This document shows, one piece after another, positions 17,377 to 24,371 of a stretch of 64,000 bases of DNA. The stretch is from assembly GCA_036501825.1 (NCBI GenBank), contig DASXZP010000036.1, positions 558,001 to 622,000 on the forward strand, written 5' to 3'. Every line of letters starts with the position of its first letter. Position 1 is the first letter of the stretch. Both the position numbers and the translations under genes were made by a program. Under the pieces are notes generated by a model, which worked only from the letters and a program-made list of their open reading frames with translations, did no database searches and was not told where the DNA came from. The stretch is from JAFECT01 sp036501825 (lineage in GTDB: Bacteria; Pseudomonadota; Alphaproteobacteria; Caulobacterales; Caulobacteraceae).

Positions 17377-18017
17377 CCCAGACATCCGCCCCCGACCCCA
17401 AGCTCGTGGCCGCCAAGCGCATGCGGCTGATCGTCATGCTGATCTATTACGTCGCGGTTTCCGCCGGCGCTTACTGGCTCTGGCACGGTCACGTCTACAT
17501 CACCCGCTGGGCCGATGACGCGGCGCTGGCGGTCGGGCTGATCTGCGTGCTGGTGGCGGCGCGGCTGCTGTACGAGAGCTTCAGCAAGGTCCTGCTGTCC
17601 GACCGCATGCAGGTCGAGGGCGATCCCACGCGGCGCGAAACCAACCAGGCGCGGGTGCAGGCGGCGCTGATCTTCCTGCTGGGCGTGGTTCTGGTCCTGC
17701 CGAACGTCGCCTTCGGCCTCGGCTGGCCGCGGCAACTCGTCTACGGCGGCATCGTGTTGTTCGTGGTCGTACGCACCCTCTATACCCTGCGGGCGCTCCG
17801 GAGCGCCGACGAGTTCATCCGCCGGCGCATGTTCGAGGCGGGCTGGTGGACGATGCTGCTGACGACCACGGGGCTTTTGCTCTATGGTGGCGCCGAGCGG
17901 CTGGGCCTGGTCCGGGTCGCGACCAGCTGGGACGTGATGATCATCGTGTTCGCCATCGCCATCGTGACGCCGTCCTTCCTGTTCAAGAAACCCAAGCCCG
18001 CGCCGCAGCAAACCTGA
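17373..18017 (+). CDS. Polytopic membrane protein coupled to the XRE regulator
   Basis: 214 aa with five or six hydrophobic spans (e.g. LIVMLIYYVAVSAGAYWLW, AALIFLLGVVLVLPNVAFGL, LVYGGIVLFVVVRTLYTL, MIIVFAIAIVTPSFLF) and a basic C-terminus. The start overlaps the regulator gene by four bases. It resembles the DUF2178-like membrane proteins often placed after small XRE regulators, but that name is a guess. The link implies that it is the regulated output or a sensor for the regulator. Confidence 0.75.
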   Translation: MTQTSAPDPKLVAAKRMRLIVMLIYYVAVSAGAYWLWHGHVYITRWADDAALAVGLICVLVAARLLYESFSKVLLSDRMQVEGDPTRRETNQARVQAALIFLLGVVLVLPNVAFGLGWPRQLVYGGIVLFVVVRTLYTLRALRSADEFIRRRMFEAGWWTMLLTTTGLLLYGGAERLGLVRVATSWDVMIIVFAIAIVTPSFLFKKPKPAPQQT

Positions 18018-18045
18018 CGGCCGCGTCTCTCGCAAAGGTCACCGC

Positions 18046-18921
18046 ATGCGTCTTTCCGCCGCCAAAGTCCTCGCGCCGCTCGCCGCGGCCTCAGCCCTCC
18101 TGTTTGCCGGCGCCGTCCAGGCCGAACCCGCGATCTGGGTGGTGAAGGGGCCGCACGCGACGATCTATCTGTTCGGGACCGTGCACCTGCAAAAGCCGGG
18201 CGGCGACTGGATGACGCCCAAGATCAGGAAGGCCTTCGACGACAGCGACAACCTGACGCTCGAGATCGCCAACATCGACGACCAGGCGGCGGTGATGCCG
18301 GTGGTGATGAAGCTCGGCTTCGACCCGGGCCATCCGCTGAACACCATGCTCGCCCCCGCGGATGAAACCAAGCTGGAGGCGGCGGAAACCGCGCTCGGCC
18401 TGCCCGCCGCGCAGGTCAACATGATGCGGCCGTGGATGGCGTCGCTCACCGTCACCATGGCGCCGATGCTGAAGCAGGGTTACGACCCGGAGGCCGGCGT
18501 CGACCGCGAACTGAAAAAGCTCGCCGACGCGCGCAAGGAACCGGTGAACGGCTTCGAAACCGCCGAACAGCAACTCGGTTACTTCGCCGACATGCCCCAG
18601 GCGGAGCAGATCTCGATGCTGCGCGAGGCGGTCGACGAATACCCCACCGCCATGGACAAGATCGACGCCATGGAACAGGCGTGGAGCAGGGGCGAGGTCG
18701 AAAAGCTCGCCGACCTGATCAACAGCGACATGAAGAAGGACGACCCGGCGCTCTACGAGCTCATCCTGGTCAAGCGGAACGAGCACTTCGCCGACCAGAT
18801 CGCCGACAAGCTGAAGGGCTCGGGCGTCAGTTTCGTCGCCGTGGGCGCCGGCCACCTCGCCGGCCCCGACAGCGTCCAGGCCCAACTGGCCAAGAAGGGG
18901 ATCAGGGCCGAGCGGTTCTAA
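18046..18921 (+). CDS. TraB/GumN family protein
   Basis: 291 aa with a signal peptide (residues 1-27, ending AVQA). The TraB/GumN family start is clear: AIWVVKGPHATIYLFGTVH, with the conserved GT(V/I)H, then NLTLEIAN, NTMLAPADETKL and, near the end, VAVGAGHLAGPDSV, the conserved GxGHLxG motif. The fold is related to Tiki-type metalloproteases. The bacterial role is unknown. It lies on the same strand 28 bases after the XRE-coupled membrane gene and is followed by a long inverted repeat. Confidence 0.9.
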   Translation: MRLSAAKVLAPLAAASALLFAGAVQAEPAIWVVKGPHATIYLFGTVHLQKPGGDWMTPKIRKAFDDSDNLTLEIANIDDQAAVMPVVMKLGFDPGHPLNTMLAPADETKLEAAETALGLPAAQVNMMRPWMASLTVTMAPMLKQGYDPEAGVDRELKKLADARKEPVNGFETAEQQLGYFADMPQAEQISMLREAVDEYPTAMDKIDAMEQAWSRGEVEKLADLINSDMKKDDPALYELILVKRNEHFADQIADKLKGSGVSFVAVGAGHLAGPDSVQAQLAKKGIRAERF

Positions 18922-18928
18922 AAAAAAA

Positions 18929-19118
18929 TCCTCCCCCGGCCGAAGGCCGCAGGGGAGGGGGACCGCCGAAGGCGGTGGAGGGGCCGGCGCCACGCGAAAA
19001 GGTCGGCGCCTTCACCGCCAACGCAGCGCAACGCAGCACGCCAATCACCGACCGTCGCGCCGGCCCCTCCGTCGGCCTGCGGCCGCCACCTCCCCTACGC
19101 GCTTTGCGCGGGGGAGGA
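18929..19118. repeat. GC-rich inverted-repeat element
   Basis: The ends TCCTCCCCC and GGGGGAGGA are inverted. Between them are hairpins (GGCCGAAGGCC, CCGCCGAAGGCGG, GCGCTTTGCGC) and the inverted blocks GGAGGGGCCGG and CCGGCCCCTCC. It follows eight A residues after the TraB/GumN stop and precedes tRNA-Gly. No coding potential is seen. Confidence 0.7.
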
Positions 19119-19175
19119 CCTGACGTAGTTCTCCTTGCCGCCGCCGCGCGATCCGCTAAATTCCCGGCGCCAGAC

Positions 19176-19250
19176 GCGGGCGTAGTTCAGAGGTAGAACG
19201 TCAGCTTCCCAAGCTGAATGTCGGGGGTTCGATTCCCCCCGCCCGCTCCA
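19176..19250 (+). tRNA. tRNA-Gly (anticodon CCC)
   Basis: The 75-nt cloverleaf has acceptor arms GCGGGCG and CGCCCGC, discriminator T and an encoded CCA at 19248-19250. The anticodon loop TTCCCAA on stem CAGCT/AGCTG gives CCC. The T arm holds GGTTCGATTCC. Confidence 0.97.
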
Positions 19251-19320
19251 ACGCTTCTCGAAGTCGAGCTCGGGAGACCGCCATGTATCAACGGCGCATC
19301 CTGAAGAACGGCGCCCCGCG

Positions 19321-19707
19321 GTGTCAGTGACTCCGACACCCGGCTCCGACCAACGGGCGCTTAGCGGGTTCGTGCGAATTTCGATGCTCGCCGGCAGCCT
19401 CGGCATGCTGATACCGTTTGTGGCGCTGGTGCTGGTGATTGCATACGCTGCGACCGGCATGAGCGGCGGCCTTCGGATCTTCATGGGCTTCATCGCAGTC
19501 GCGATGCTGGCGAGCGCCGTCGTGCAGATCATCAGGGTCTGGTTCAGCGTCCGCCTCGGCGCCTTTGGAAAGACGCGTCGCGCGGTTCACCCGCGACGAT
19601 TCTGGGCTTGGATCGGACTGAGCGCGCTCATGGCCGCCGTCCATGGAGCCGTAAGCGTGTTTCTGCTCCTCTTCGCGCTTTCACCCGCGCTGATCGACTT
19701 CCGCTAG
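19321..19707 (+). CDS. Hypothetical membrane protein
   Basis: 128 aa with three hydrophobic spans (MLIPFVALVLVIAYAATGM, FMGFIAVAMLASAVVQIIRV, WIGLSALMAAVHGAVSVFLL). GTG 19321 and GTG 19327 are both possible starts, neither with a clear ribosome site. The last 27 bases overlap the convergent hydrolase gene. No family is recognised. Confidence 0.55.
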   Translation: MSVTPTPGSDQRALSGFVRISMLAGSLGMLIPFVALVLVIAYAATGMSGGLRIFMGFIAVAMLASAVVQIIRVWFSVRLGAFGKTRRAVHPRRFWAWIGLSALMAAVHGAVSVFLLLFALSPALIDFR

Positions 19708-20481
19708 GAACGCCAGCACCGCGTCGTTCGCCTTGTCGCCAGCGGCGATCATGTAGTTGTGCCCCGCGCCGGGGAACGCGACGAAGCGTGCGTTCGGCAA
19801 GGTGTCGGCCAGTTCCTTGCCCCAGGCGATGGGCACCAGCTTGTCTTCGTCGCCGTGCAGCACCAGCGCGGGCATTGTGAGTTTGGCGACCGCGTCCTTG
19901 GTTGTGACGTGCTCGGCGACGGCGACGGCCTGGGCGAGCACACCGCGCTTGTCGTGCTTGTCGGTCGCGACCTTGGTCATGTCCGCGGCGACGCGCGCGG
20001 GATCGGCGGCGGAGCCGTAAGCCTTGGCGCTGGCGCGATCGGGCATCAGGAATTTGAGCAGCCAGGTTGGGAAGAAATAGATCACTCGCGCCCACGACGG
20101 CATGCGCGGTTTCTCTACGCTGAGAATGCCGGAGCAGCCGACGATCAGCGCCGAGACCCGCTCGGGATGTTGCATCGCCATCTCGATGACGATCACGCCG
20201 CCCATCGACACGCCGTAGATCGGACAGCGCGCGATACCCGCGGCGTCCATCACGGCAAAGGCGTCGGCGGCCAGTTCCTGTACGTTGGTCTTGGCGCTAG
20301 AGCCGCTCTCGCCCGTGCCACGGTTGTCGAACCAGATGACACGGTGCTTGGCCGACAGCGCAGGGAGCGCCGGGTACCACATCTCGCCGCTATAGCGGTG
20401 ACCCATGACCAGCAGGATCGGAGGACCTTCGCCGCCCTCCTGCCAGTGCAGGCGGGTCCCGTTGTTTTCGGCGAACGGCAT
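19681..20481 (-). CDS. Alpha/beta-hydrolase
   Basis: 266 aa, no signal peptide. The protein has the classic alpha/beta-hydrolase layout: VMGHRYSGEMW (oxyanion region), IWFDNRGTGESG, nucleophile Ser in YGVSMGGVIV, acid in VLHGDEDKLVP and His in FPGAGHNYM. The sequence is like 3-oxoadipate enol-lactonase or carboxylesterase-type enzymes, but the substrate cannot be told. ATG 20481 gives MPFAENNGTRL; GTG 20490 would add three residues. Confidence 0.88.
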   Translation of the reverse strand: MPFAENNGTRLHWQEGGEGPPILLVMGHRYSGEMWYPALPALSAKHRVIWFDNRGTGESGSSAKTNVQELAADAFAVMDAAGIARCPIYGVSMGGVIVIEMAMQHPERVSALIVGCSGILSVEKPRMPSWARVIYFFPTWLLKFLMPDRASAKAYGSAADPARVAADMTKVATDKHDKRGVLAQAVAVAEHVTTKDAVAKLTMPALVLHGDEDKLVPIAWGKELADTLPNARFVAFPGAGHNYMIAAGDKANDAVLAFLAEVDQRG

Positions 20482-20486
20482 GGGGC

Positions 20487-21086
20487 TCACTTTGGACCGG
20501 CAATACGTTTAAGAATGGGGACTTGCACTTCTACGATACTCCTACAACGTCTCCATCGCTTTATCCCTGAGTCTATCAGGCCCACCGCCGTCCCACATTC
20601 GATGTCATCCGCAAAGTTTCTTCCGGAAAGAAACCTAACCACGTTTCGAATGAACGCTTGGTCGCTGTAGAATTTTGCGATCTCGCGTGCGCACTCCGTA
20701 GGAAGCAGCCCAAGATCTTTGACGAAGGAATCGTACAGCCTCGGTCGATCGATTTCTCGCGCAGCTAAATCGGGTATGCGTTGAAGGCTTCCGGAGATCA
20801 ACATCGTTCGTATATTTTCGTACGCCTGTTCAGTTTGATCGTCATCGACGCGCAGTATGATCATTTCCATTTCGGCAGCGAGAACGCTCGCAATGCAGCG
20901 ACGCTGGCGGTGGGCGAGGTAAGCTTCACGACCGATCGCGACACCGAATGTTGCGACTGCTGTCAAAAGAGACGCGCCAACGGCCGCTCCTGCACTAACC
21001 AGTGCCACATTGAACCCAGCGCCTTCGGAAAGCTCGACGATCACGGTTATGTCCCAGTCCTGAGTTCGCGCGGATGTTCTGTGCAT
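20487..21086 (-). CDS. Hypothetical single-span membrane protein, lower-GC segment
   Basis: 199 aa from ATG 21086; GTG 21044, with AGGACTGGGA upstream, is an alternative start giving MIVELSEGAGFN. One hydrophobic span near the N-terminus (VALVSAGAAVGASLLTAVAT) is followed by a helical cytoplasmic domain rich in Arg, Glu and Asp. No domain is recognised. Base and codon use are clearly less GC-rich than the neighbours (many A/T third positions), so it was probably acquired together with the divergent gene at 21172. Confidence 0.65.
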   Translation of the reverse strand: MHRTSARTQDWDITVIVELSEGAGFNVALVSAGAAVGASLLTAVATFGVAIGREAYLAHRQRRCIASVLAAEMEMIILRVDDDQTEQAYENIRTMLISGSLQRIPDLAAREIDRPRLYDSFVKDLGLLPTECAREIAKFYSDQAFIRNVVRFLSGRNFADDIECGTAVGLIDSGIKRWRRCRSIVEVQVPILKRIAGPK

Positions 21087-21138
21087 GTTCTATCCAGGCC
21101 ACTACCTGAGCCCGTTGACCTAGTGCAAGGGGGCAGAG

Positions 21139-21160
21139 TATAAGCCTTGTAAGGCTTATA
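21139..21160. promoter_or_regulatory. Perfect palindrome in a divergent promoter region
   Basis: TATAAGCCTT and AAGGCTTATA form a perfect 10-bp inverted repeat with a 2-nt spacer, 11 bases before the start at 21172 and 53 bases from the opposite start at 21086. It is a good candidate operator controlling one or both genes. As RNA it would make a hairpin just before the AGGAAG ribosome site. Confidence 0.6.
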
Positions 21161-21171
21161 AGGAAGCTCCC

Positions 21172-21753
21172 ATGGCTGAAGTTGCACGAGCAACGTCGCT
21201 CGCCGTCGTTTTTGGCGAAGGCGGACCACAATTTGGACCGCAAATTTGGCTTGACCCTCAACTCGGCCTTGTGGCCGGCGTCTTTCCAAATGCGGCGTCG
21301 AGATTCGACTTTGGCCTAGAGGCTGCGCAAATCCTCAATGTGAATACAGCAGGCGAGACGAAGATCGTCGCCAAGCCGCCGAAAGTGAGGGTGTCACTAG
21401 TGAGTGAAGCGCCTCGTTTCGTTCGCTTTCACGAAATTGAGACTGTGGATGCGATCTATGGCCTAGCGTCCATGACGCAGACCCTGGTTAGGGGCTTAGA
21501 CCTTATTGAGGGAATGAAGCCCGGCACGTTGGAAAAACTTTCAAATCAAAAAAAGCGCAGCAAGCGCCCCGTCGCGCGGTCTCGCATCGACCTATACGAC
21601 GTGGAGCATTCAGAATCGCATTCTGAAAAACTTGCAAACGGTTGGTTCGTGGCAACCAACAATAAGGCGACCGAAGCAATGTCTGTTCTCAAAAGGGCGG
21701 CGAGCCTTGCCGACCTTAAATGGGGCGTCGACTTTACCGCTCGAGAATCGTAG
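21172..21753 (+). CDS. Hypothetical protein, lower-GC segment
   Basis: 193 aa from ATG 21172, with AGGAAG seven bases upstream. No signal peptide or membrane span is seen. The beta-rich N-terminus (QFGPQIWLDPQLGLVAGVFP) leads to a basic linker (NQKKRSKRPVARSR) and a C-terminal segment. Not recognised. Codon use is atypical for the window, like the divergent gene at 20487. Together they look like a small two-gene insertion between a hydrolase and a VOC protein. Confidence 0.65.
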   Translation: MAEVARATSLAVVFGEGGPQFGPQIWLDPQLGLVAGVFPNAASRFDFGLEAAQILNVNTAGETKIVAKPPKVRVSLVSEAPRFVRFHEIETVDAIYGLASMTQTLVRGLDLIEGMKPGTLEKLSNQKKRSKRPVARSRIDLYDVEHSESHSEKLANGWFVATNNKATEAMSVLKRAASLADLKWGVDFTARES

Positions 21754-21758
21754 TTGAA

Positions 21759-22142
21759 GTGGCATCCCTCGACGCCATATCCCCCTTCTTCGTCGTCGCC
21801 GACGTGCCGCGGTCGATCGCCTTCTACGGCGAGCGCCTGGGTTTCCAGGTCGGCTGGCAGGAGCCCAAGGACAAGCCGTTCATCGCCATCCTGCGCCGCG
21901 ACAGCATCCAGCTGTTCGTGAAGTCGGAGGAGGGGATCGCCCCCGCGCCCAATTCCTCGCTGCATCCGCATCTGCGATGGGACGCCTTCGTCTATGTCGA
22001 AGATCCGGACGGTCTGGCCGAGGATTTCGCCGCGCGCGGCGCGCCGTTCTCCAAGCCGCTGGAGGATACGCCGGACGGGTTGCGCGGGTTCGAGGTGACC
22101 GACGCGGACGGCTACGTCCTGTTTTTCGGCCGTCCTCGCTAA
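21759..22142 (+). CDS. VOC (glyoxalase-fold) family protein
   Basis: 127 aa. A single VOC module of paired beta-alpha-beta-beta-beta units: ISPFFVVADVPRSIAFYGERL, GFQVGWQ, IAILRRDSIQLFV, WDAFVYVEDPDGLAEDF, GFEVTDADGYVLFFGRP. The last motif carries the usual Glu-to-Asp region (TDADG). This fold serves glyoxalases, dioxygenases and bleomycin-binding proteins; the substrate is unclear. GTG 21759 lies six bases after the previous stop, with a weak ribosome site. Confidence 0.82.
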   Translation: MASLDAISPFFVVADVPRSIAFYGERLGFQVGWQEPKDKPFIAILRRDSIQLFVKSEEGIAPAPNSSLHPHLRWDAFVYVEDPDGLAEDFAARGAPFSKPLEDTPDGLRGFEVTDADGYVLFFGRPR

Positions 22143-22271
22143 AGGGGGCCGCGATAGGGCTTTTCGCCGCGCAAGGGCGTGACCTTGCAAAGGGTTGCGA
22201 CCGAAGGCTAGGGTCGCTCCCGCACAGGTCGAGGGGGACAAGGTGCGGTTCGATTTCAAGGCCGCCGGCGC

Positions 22272-23381
22272 ATGACGCCCGGGGACGAGAGCGGCGCAGA
22301 GCCGCTGATGATCCACCAGGTGACGTCGCGCAAGCGCCGTCGCGGCTTCGACTATTCCTGGTTCATCGCGGCGGTGGTGGTGTTGGCGATCGGCGCCGGC
22401 GCGGCCTACATGGTGCTGGGAAAGGCCGGCGGTCCGCTGGAGGTCAAGCCCCAGGGCGTGGCGAGCCTTAGCGCGGCGGAAGCCTGCTACCGCGATCACG
22501 ATTACGCCTGCACCGAGGCCGACTACGAGGCCTATCTGCAGAAATATCCCAACGACAGCCTGACCAATGCGCGCCTGGCCCTGGTGTTGACCCACGACGG
22601 CCGTCACAAGGAGGCGCTGCAATACTATCGCAAGGCGGAATCGCTCGGCGGGTCGGGAACCTACGACTTCTACGCCGGCTACGCCGAGAGCCTGGAGGCG
22701 ACCGGCGATCTCGACGGCGCCATCGAGAAGAACCGCGCCTCGCTGAAGATCGTGCCGACCCTGGTGGACGTGCGCGGCTCCCTCGCCAATGAACTGGTGC
22801 GCAAGGGCAAGTCGCAAGAGGCGATCGAGCTGCTCGAGAGCTTCGATCGCACGCTGGAGGACGAAGGCGAACAACCGTACTTCACCAGCCAGATTGAACA
22901 GATTAAGGCCAAGACCGGGGGCGGTGCATCCGCCGCCGCCGGGAGCGCTCAAGCGGGCGCCGCTGCGGCGCTGCAGGGGGTCACGCACAACGGGGTCAGC
23001 GAGATCAACCTCGAACGCGGCAACGGCGCGCTCTATGTGCCAGTGTTGATCGACAACGCGCTGACGCTGAAGTTCATCGTCGATTCCGGCGCCACCGACG
23101 TCACCATCTCATCGGACGTGGCGGCGACCCTGACGCGGATGGGCAAGCTGTCGGGGCGCGACTATCTGGGCCACGGCGAGTTCATTCTGGCCGACGGATC
23201 GCACGTGCCGTCGCAGCTGTTCATCATCCGCTCGCTGAAGGTCGGCGACCGCGAGCTGCACGATGTGACCGCGGTGATCACCAACAGTCACGGCTCGCTG
23301 CTGCTGGGCCAGAGCTTCCTGCGCCGCTTCAAGTCGTGGTCGATCGACAACCACCGCGGCGTGCTGGTGCTTACGGACTAA
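22272..23381 (+). CDS. Membrane-anchored TPR protein with a retropepsin-like aspartyl protease domain
   Basis: 369 aa. A basic cytoplasmic start, one membrane span (about 30-52, WFIAAVVVLAIGAGAAYMVL), TPR-like helices (about 65-210, e.g. NARLALVLTHDGRHKEALQYY) and a C-terminal clan AA protease domain (about 245-369). The catalytic motif is KFIVDSGATDVTIS (DSG), followed by LADGSHVP and LLLGQSFLRRF, as in TIGR02281-type bacterial aspartyl proteases. Such proteins work as dimers. The catalytic part should face the periplasm. ATG 22272 precedes MTPGDES; an in-frame ATG at 22308 is possible. Confidence 0.85.
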   Translation: MTPGDESGAEPLMIHQVTSRKRRRGFDYSWFIAAVVVLAIGAGAAYMVLGKAGGPLEVKPQGVASLSAAEACYRDHDYACTEADYEAYLQKYPNDSLTNARLALVLTHDGRHKEALQYYRKAESLGGSGTYDFYAGYAESLEATGDLDGAIEKNRASLKIVPTLVDVRGSLANELVRKGKSQEAIELLESFDRTLEDEGEQPYFTSQIEQIKAKTGGGASAAAGSAQAGAAAALQGVTHNGVSEINLERGNGALYVPVLIDNALTLKFIVDSGATDVTISSDVAATLTRMGKLSGRDYLGHGEFILADGSHVPSQLFIIRSLKVGDRELHDVTAVITNSHGSLLLGQSFLRRFKSWSIDNHRGVLVLTD

Positions 23382-23382
23382 G

Positions 23383-23778
23383 CTAGGGCCGCTGCTTCTT
23401 CGGCAGGGCGTCGACTTCGGCGCGGGTCATCGGCGTGATCTTTCGCACGATGCACGGTATGGCGAAGCCGTTCTCATCGGCGACCTTCAGGTCGAGATCG
23501 ATCGCGTTGCAGATCCAGGGGCTCTGCGAGTGCGTCACCAGATGCGCCGTTGGATCCTGCAATCGCGTGCAGGCCGACGAAAGGTCGAGCCGGTAGTAGT
23601 CGCGCACGTTCACGTGGATATAGATCGTCCGCGAGTCCGCCGAGGGCTTCCAGCCCTGCCAGTCGGTGGACAGGAAACAGGCGGAGCGCGCCGGCTTGGG
23701 CGCGTCGCTGGCCGGGGCGGCGGCGCCCAGGAGCAGGGCTGAACCGGCAAGGGCCAGCAGAACAGGCAATCTGGACAT
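23383..23778 (-). CDS. Small secreted protein, DUF6491-like
   Basis: 131 aa with a signal peptide (residues 1-22). The mature part has four cysteines (ACFLSTDW, SSACTRL, WICNAID, IPCIVRK) and the segments TIYIHVNVRDYYRLDL and ITPMTRAEVDALP, the pattern of DUF6491 proteins in Caulobacterales. The function is unknown. ATG 23778 has GGAGAC upstream. Confidence 0.75.
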   Translation of the reverse strand: MSRLPVLLALAGSALLLGAAAPASDAPKPARSACFLSTDWQGWKPSADSRTIYIHVNVRDYYRLDLSSACTRLQDPTAHLVTHSQSPWICNAIDLDLKVADENGFAIPCIVRKITPMTRAEVDALPKKQRP

Positions 23779-23845
23779 GCGACGTCTCCTCAGGTGACCG
23801 CGACAGTATAAACCTTTGCCGCGGTGTTTTGTTCGCCGCTGCGCG

Positions 23846-24238
23846 TCAGTCCTGCGGCTTGCCGGGCCGCCGGTCGGCCACGTGCCAGAGCACGCCGGCG
23901 GGATCGACCAGGTAGCAAATGCGCAGGCCCCACGGCTGCACCGCCGGCGCGGTGGGCGCGCGCACCCCGAAACGCTCAACCAGGTTCAGCGTCTGAATGT
24001 GCGCCCACCAGGCGTCGAGGTCGTCGACCATCAGCTGCATCATCAGATTGTCGGTCGCGCCCTCTTCGGTGGGGTAGTGCAGGATGATGCCCGCGCCGCC
24101 GGTCCCGATGGCGAAGATGGCCACCTCGGCGTCGAGCAGCTTCTCAAACCCCAGGGCCTCGTAGAAGTCGCGGCTGACCGCAAGGTCCAAGGTGGGCAGG
24201 AAGGTCCGGACGGCTTCCGCGCCGCTGGGGATGGTCAT
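23846..24238 (-). CDS. VOC (glyoxalase-fold) family protein
   Basis: 130 aa, one VOC domain: FLPTLDLAVSRDFYEALGFE, IILHYPTEEGATDN, MQLMVDDLDAWWAHIQ and RICYLVDPAGVLWHVADR. The conserved final DPxGxLWH strand is typical of glyoxalase-like proteins. It may act on small carbonyl compounds, but no substrate can be named. It is divergent from the OPT transporter operon. Confidence 0.85.
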   Translation of the reverse strand: MTIPSGAEAVRTFLPTLDLAVSRDFYEALGFEKLLDAEVAIFAIGTGGAGIILHYPTEEGATDNLMMQLMVDDLDAWWAHIQTLNLVERFGVRAPTAPAVQPWGLRICYLVDPAGVLWHVADRRPGKPQD

Positions 24239-24371
24239 GGTCGAAATCCTTGCCGGTCATGGGGGCGCGCCGCTCGCGCGAGGCTTCGACCCCTAGCCCC
24301 GAGGCGCAATCTGGGGCAAGTCTTGCGGCCGAAAGGCCTCCGGGGAGGGGCCGCAGGGGAGTAGAGCCGTC

